A stretch of DNA of 8,505 nucleotides from Phenylobacterium sp. (GTDB lineage: Bacteria; Pseudomonadota; Alphaproteobacteria; Caulobacterales; Caulobacteraceae), in contig JAHUZY010000443.1 of assembly GCA_019264505.1 (NCBI GenBank), positions 1-8,505 on the forward strand. Reading direction: 5' to 3'. Positions 5,610-8,505 of the stretch are shown here, one piece after another. Numbering within the stretch: position 1 is the first letter of the stretch; every line of letters starts with the position of its first letter. The position numbers and the translations under genes were made by a program. The notes beneath the pieces are model-generated. The model saw only the letters and a list, made by a program, of their open reading frames with translations. It was not told the origin of the DNA and did not search any database.

Positions 5610-6514
5610 GCCGTCGTCGGACCAGCGGGCCCTTCGACCTCGACCGGTGGCGGCCGGCCCCCTTTCTGCCCGAGCGGGACACCCGCGACAGCGCCCTGGT
5701 CTTCGTGGTCGCCGTCCTCTGCTTCCTGGCCTGTCTGACCGCGCTGGGCGTCATCGCCTCGGACCGGGCGGCCCGGGGCTGGTCCCACCAGCTCAGCGGG
5801 GAGATGACAGTGATCGTCCGCCCCAAGGCCAATGAAACTCCGGACTCCGCCGCCGCCCGCGCCGCCGAAACCCTGGCCGGGGTCCCTGGCGTCGCCGAGG
5901 CGAGAGCGCTTGAGCGGGAAAAGGCCGAGGCCCTGATCGCCCCCTGGCTGGGGGAGGCCGCCGATCTCGCCGACCTGCCGGTGCCGCGCCTGGTGGCCGT
6001 GTTGCTCGACCGCGAGGCCCCAGCTTCAGCCCAGAGTCTGGAGCGGGCCCTGCTGGCCCGGGGCCTGGACGCGGTGGTGGACGACCACACCACCTGGCTG
6101 GCCGACATTCAGAGGGGCGCGGCCATCGCCCGCTGGGTGGGGCTCGGCGTCTTCCTGCTGATTTCGGCCGCGGCCGCCGCGGTCGTCGCCTTCGCCACCC
6201 GTGCAGGGCTGGCCGCCCGGCGCGAGGTGGTCGAGCTTCTGCACCTGACCGGGGCCGAGGACGCCTTCATCGCCCGCCTGTTTCAGGTCCGGTTCGCTCA
6301 GATGGCCGCAGGCGCCGGCCTGGTGGGCGCCGCCTGCGCCGCAGTCCTTGGCGCGGCGATGCGGCTGGGGGGCGGCGGACAGGGGCTGACGCCCGTGCTT
6401 CCGGTGGCTTGGAGCGATCTGCTGGCTGTTCTACCCTGCCCCTTGGCCGCGGCCCTGGTGGCGGCGGTGGCGGCGCGGATGACGGCCGCGAGCCTCATTC
6501 GCGAGCTGTCCTGA
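5606..6514 (+). CDS. ftsX: Cell division membrane protein FtsX
   Basis: The 302-residue permease-like partner of FtsE transmits ATP-driven shape changes to periplasmic cell-wall hydrolase activators; it does not transport a solute. Four membrane helices lie at about 31-52, 176-198, 232-253 and 270-291. A periplasmic domain of roughly 120 residues lies between helices 1 and 2, as in FtsX. The cytoplasmic N-terminus contains FLPERDTRDSALVF, and the coupling segment REVVELLHLTGAEDAFIARLF at 206-226 matches the FtsX/MacB-type cytoplasmic loop that contacts the ATPase. The start overlaps the ftsE stop as ATGA (5606-5609), so the subunits are translationally coupled in equal amounts. The helices are unusually alanine-rich, consistent with the high GC content. 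Sequence conservation in FtsX is low, so the call rests on topology, this loop and the ftsE neighbour. Confidence 0.92.
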   Translation: MSRRRTSGPFDLDRWRPAPFLPERDTRDSALVFVVAVLCFLACLTALGVIASDRAARGWSHQLSGEMTVIVRPKANETPDSAAARAAETLAGVPGVAEARALEREKAEALIAPWLGEAADLADLPVPRLVAVLLDREAPASAQSLERALLARGLDAVVDDHTTWLADIQRGAAIARWVGLGVFLLISAAAAAVVAFATRAGLAARREVVELLHLTGAEDAFIARLFQVRFAQMAAGAGLVGAACAAVLGAAMRLGGGGQGLTPVLPVAWSDLLAVLPCPLAAALVAAVAARMTAASLIRELS

Positions 6515-6521
6515 GATCCCC

Positions 6522-7148
6522 ATGAAAACGCTCGCCCTCCTTTTCGTGGCCGCCCTGATCTGGGTAGCCGGCCTGTTGGCCTTCGCCATTCGGGTCGAGC
6601 AGTCCACCCCGGCTCCGGAACCCTTGGTCGCCGACGGCATCGTCGCCCTCACCGGGGCGGGATCGAACGAACGAATCGCCGCGGGCATGCGCCTGCTGGA
6701 AGCCGGCAAGGGCGACCGGATGCTGGTCTCCGGCGTCAATCGAGAGGCCAGCCGCGAAGACATCCGCAGTGTCAGCCGGGCGGTTCAGCTGCTCTATGAC
6801 TGCTGCGTCGATCTGGGCTTCGAGGCCGCCGACACCTTTGGCAACGCCCAGGAGACCGCGGGCTGGGTCCGGGCCCGACGCTATGACAGCCTGATCATCG
6901 TCACCGCCGACTACCATATGCCCCGGGCCATGCTGGAGCTGGGCTCGGCCCTGCCTGGCATCACGCTCCAGGCCTACCCTGTGACGACGCCGAGCCTCGA
7001 CGCCCAGCGTTGGTGGCGCACGACCGGCGGCGCCCGGCTGATGGTGATGGAGTATTCCAAATACCTGGCCATTCTCGGCCGCGAACTGGTCCTGCGCCTG
7101 GGTCCCAAGGACGAGGCGCCGCCAGAGCCCGCCTCTCAGGGCGGTTGA
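6522..7148 (+). CDS. YdcF/SanA/ElyC-family (DUF218) envelope protein
   Basis: The protein has 208 residues, with a single N-terminal hydrophobic helix at about 4-23 acting as a signal anchor. The DUF218 domain follows: ADGIVALTG at 37-45, the turn MLVSGVN at 67-73, DTFGNAQETAGW at 104-115 and the hallmark IIVTADYHMPRAMLEL at 125-140. Family members such as E. coli SanA and ElyC act in envelope integrity or peptidoglycan/lipid-carrier metabolism; the biochemical reaction is not settled, and I cannot specify it here. The C-terminal 13 residues are proline/glutamate-rich and probably disordered. The gene starts 7 bases after the ftsX stop with a poor ribosome-binding site, so it is very likely in the ftsEX operon, which fits a wall or envelope role. 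The cysteine pair C94-C95 (YDCCVD) lies in the domain and could be structural. Confidence 0.85.
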   Translation: MKTLALLFVAALIWVAGLLAFAIRVEQSTPAPEPLVADGIVALTGAGSNERIAAGMRLLEAGKGDRMLVSGVNREASREDIRSVSRAVQLLYDCCVDLGFEAADTFGNAQETAGWVRARRYDSLIIVTADYHMPRAMLELGSALPGITLQAYPVTTPSLDAQRWWRTTGGARLMVMEYSKYLAILGRELVLRLGPKDEAPPEPASQGG

Positions 7149-7151
7149 TCT

Positions 7152-7170
7152 TTCGCCGGCCAGCGGCGAA
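7152..7170 (+). other. Hairpin in the ydcF-like / plsC spacer
   Basis: TTCGCCG (7152-7158) and CGGCGAA (7164-7170) are perfect complements around a 5-base loop, GCCAG, which gives a stable 7-pair GC-rich stem. It begins 3 bases after the YdcF-like stop codon. No T-run follows (the next bases are CCAGGGACC), so it is not a standard Rho-independent terminator. It may attenuate, protect or mark processing of the transcript before plsC. Confidence 0.55.
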
Positions 7171-7193
7171 CCAGGGACCAAGGACAATGCAAG

Positions 7194-7200
7194 AAAGAGG
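7194..7200 (+). promoter_or_regulatory. Ribosome-binding site fixing the GTG start of plsC
   Basis: AAAGAGG at 7194-7200 is a purine-rich Shine-Dalgarno sequence six bases before the GTG at 7207. There is no in-frame ATG nearby upstream; the ATG at 7187 is in another frame. This supports GTG as the start. Confidence 0.6.
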
Positions 7201-7206
7201 CTCGCC

Positions 7207-7911
7207 GTGACGGCTCTGCGCTCCCTGCTCTTTGTGGCGCTCTTCTATCTGTGGTCCGCCACCGTCGCGATCCTGATCACGCCGCTGATGCTGGCGCCCC
7301 GCACGTGGATCCTGCGGGCGCTCGACTTCTGGAGCCGCGGCGTCATCGCCCTGCTGCGGATCTGCGACATCCGCGTCGAGGTCCGGGGACTGGAACATCT
7401 GCCCAAGGGCAAGGCCCTGGTGGCGCCCAAACACCAGTGCATGTTCGACGTCTTCGCCCAGTTCGCCTGGCTGCCGGACTCCTGCTTCGTCCTGAAGAAG
7501 GAGCTCATGTGGATCCCCTTCTTTGGCTGGTACGCCCAGAAGGCGCGCATGATCGTGGTCAACCGAGAGGCCCAGGCCGCCGCACTGAAAAAGCTGGTGC
7601 GCGACACCGAAGACCGCCTGCAGGAAGACCGCCAGCTGGTGATCTTCCCCGAAGGCACCCGGGGCGAGCCCGGCGTGCGCGGCAGCTATAAGCCCGGCAT
7701 CGCGGCCCTGTACCGGGAGCTGAACCTGCCGGTGCATCCGGTGGCCACCAATTCCGGGGTCCACTGGCCCAAGCATGGCTTCCTGCGCAAACCGGGCGTC
7801 ATCGTCTTTGAATATCTGGAGCCCATTCCGCCGGGCCTGAAGCGCGCCGAGTTCATGCGCACCCTGGAGGAGCGGATCGAAACGGCTTCGATGAAGCTGT
7901 TGGACCTCTAG
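7207..7911 (+). CDS. plsC: 1-acyl-sn-glycerol-3-phosphate acyltransferase (PlsC family)
   Basis: The 234-residue inner-membrane enzyme would acylate lysophosphatidic acid to phosphatidic acid, the precursor of membrane phospholipids. Catalytic motif I is the HX4D box at H76-D81 (KHQCMFD). Motif II is IVVNRE at 116-121, motif III is FPEGTR at 147-152 and motif IV is LPVHPVATNSG at 174-184. One or two N-terminal hydrophobic helices (about 5-30 and a shorter stretch around 43-53) anchor it. The length is usual for bacterial PlsC. It starts with GTG. The first residue of motif I is lysine rather than the more common asparagine or serine before the histidine. It lies 58 bases after the YdcF-like gene on the same strand, so it may share the ftsEX transcript or have its own leader. 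Acyltransferases acting on other lyso-lipids share these motifs, so the exact substrate is slightly uncertain. Confidence 0.88.
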   Translation: MTALRSLLFVALFYLWSATVAILITPLMLAPRTWILRALDFWSRGVIALLRICDIRVEVRGLEHLPKGKALVAPKHQCMFDVFAQFAWLPDSCFVLKKELMWIPFFGWYAQKARMIVVNREAQAAALKKLVRDTEDRLQEDRQLVIFPEGTRGEPGVRGSYKPGIAALYRELNLPVHPVATNSGVHWPKHGFLRKPGVIVFEYLEPIPPGLKRAEFMRTLEERIETASMKLLDL

Positions 7912-8456
7912 GCCAGCGCGGCTCTGGTGCGAGCCTCAACCTGGATCAGCAGGTCTTCCATGGCCCGGTCGCGCACGCCCTCGTCGCGGAGATGGCCCAA
8001 CAGGTCGCGGAGATAATCCTCGTTGGGACCCGACAGGCCGACCGCGCCGGTGATCAGCTCAGCCTGCCGCTCCAGGGTCAGGGCCCCGGCCCACTGGGGG
8101 TGGCTGAGGTCGGAAAGGAAGACCAGGCTGTCGACCCGCCGGCCATCGGCCCGGCGCACCGGTCGCCCGGCTTCCACATAGGTCTCGGTGGGCTGCTCGC
8201 GCTCCATCAGATAGGCGTAGACCTCCGGCCAGTCGGGCTCGGCCACGCGGTAGGCCGCGCCGCGGACTGCGCCCCCGGGCGCCAGGCCCAGCACCAGGCC
8301 CGGCCGCTCATAGGTGCCCCGATGATGGACCGAATAGATGCAGAAGGCCCGTCGACGGCCGTGTAGGATGGCGCTCGAACGCTCGACAAAGCTGAAGCCT
8401 GGCCGCCACATGAGCGACCCATAGCCGAACACCCACCGCCCCTCGCCGTCCGCCAT
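7908..8456 (-). CDS. ChaC-type gamma-glutamylcyclotransferase (glutathione-specific)
   Basis: The 182-residue cytoplasmic enzyme of the ChaC family would cleave glutathione to 5-oxoproline and Cys-Gly. The family hallmark VFGYGSLMWRPGF is at 9-21, where YGSL forms the substrate-binding loop. RRAFCIYSVHHRGTYERPGLVLGLAPGG follows at 35-62, also typical. The proposed catalytic glutamate is E87 in the block YLMEREQPTETYVE at 82-95, corresponding to the conserved RE-x motif. The PNEDYLRDLLGHLRDEGVRD block at 144-163 matches the C-terminal helix of the family. The ATG at 8456 has AGGTCAGGA just upstream. The gene is convergent with plsC and their ends overlap by four bases. It may be monocistronic; its upstream region is cut by the window edge, so its promoter is not visible. 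Confidence 0.9.
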   Translation of the reverse strand: MADGEGRWVFGYGSLMWRPGFSFVERSSAILHGRRRAFCIYSVHHRGTYERPGLVLGLAPGGAVRGAAYRVAEPDWPEVYAYLMEREQPTETYVEAGRPVRRADGRRVDSLVFLSDLSHPQWAGALTLERQAELITGAVGLSGPNEDYLRDLLGHLRDEGVRDRAMEDLLIQVEARTRAALA

Positions 8457-8505
8457 TCCTGACCTGTCCGTAGAAAGCCTGCAAAGCCATCCATGTCTGT
8501 GCCAG

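Noticed and set aside
1..8505. Mobile element, prophage, CRISPR or defence system
   Set aside because: No transposase, integrase, spaced repeat array, toxin-antitoxin pair or nuclease-like gene is visible; all full genes belong to housekeeping or iron-uptake families with uniform codon use.

Overview
The window is GC-rich, about two-thirds G+C by eye, and densely coded on both strands, with almost no non-coding sequence. Gene content and order point to an alphaproteobacterium, most likely Caulobacteraceae (Caulobacter, Phenylobacterium or Brevundimonas type). The grounds are a zinc-ribbon membrane protein divergent from ftsE-ftsX, followed by YdcF-like and PlsC-like genes, and a Fur-controlled TonB receptor with an alphaproteobacterial style of sequence. 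The assignment is inference from style and synteny, not from a database match.

Left part (1-3387): the last 37 codons of an unidentified gene, then a near-perfect Fur-type palindrome at 147-169. Next comes a two-gene iron-acquisition unit on the + strand: a TonB-dependent outer-membrane receptor (227-2278) and a PepSY-type inner-membrane protein (2278-3387), overlapping by one base. The likely logic is that iron sufficiency lets Fur silence the promoter. When iron is scarce, the receptor brings a ferric complex or haem into the periplasm, and the PepSY protein handles it at the inner membrane, possibly by reduction.

Middle part (3399-4821, minus strand): hypoxanthine phosphoribosyltransferase (hpt, 3399-3926) and, overlapping it upstream by 8 bases, a 300-residue membrane protein with an N-terminal MJ0042-type zinc ribbon (3919-4821). 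They probably form one transcript. The hpt stop codon lies 11 bases from the PepSY stop codon, with no recognisable terminator between these convergent genes.

Right part (4822-8456): a 56-base divergent spacer, then ftsE (4878-5609) and ftsX (5606-6514), which form the cell-division ABC complex linking FtsZ to cell-wall hydrolysis. A YdcF/SanA-like DUF218 envelope protein (6522-7148) follows, then a 58-base spacer with a hairpin, then a lysophosphatidic acid acyltransferase (plsC-like, 7207-7911). Together these form a probable envelope and division operon. A ChaC-type gamma-glutamylcyclotransferase gene (7908-8456) is read on the minus strand into plsC; the two genes share the palindrome CTAG as their stop codons. 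The final 49 bases (8457-8505) hold only the upstream region of that gene, and I see no other feature in them.

No tRNA, rRNA, insertion sequence, phage gene, CRISPR array or attachment site was seen. This is mostly core genome. The points worth checking are regulatory (Fur site, divergent ftsE promoter, plsC leader), a few deviations at catalytic motifs, and the possible link between the zinc-ribbon protein and FtsEX.
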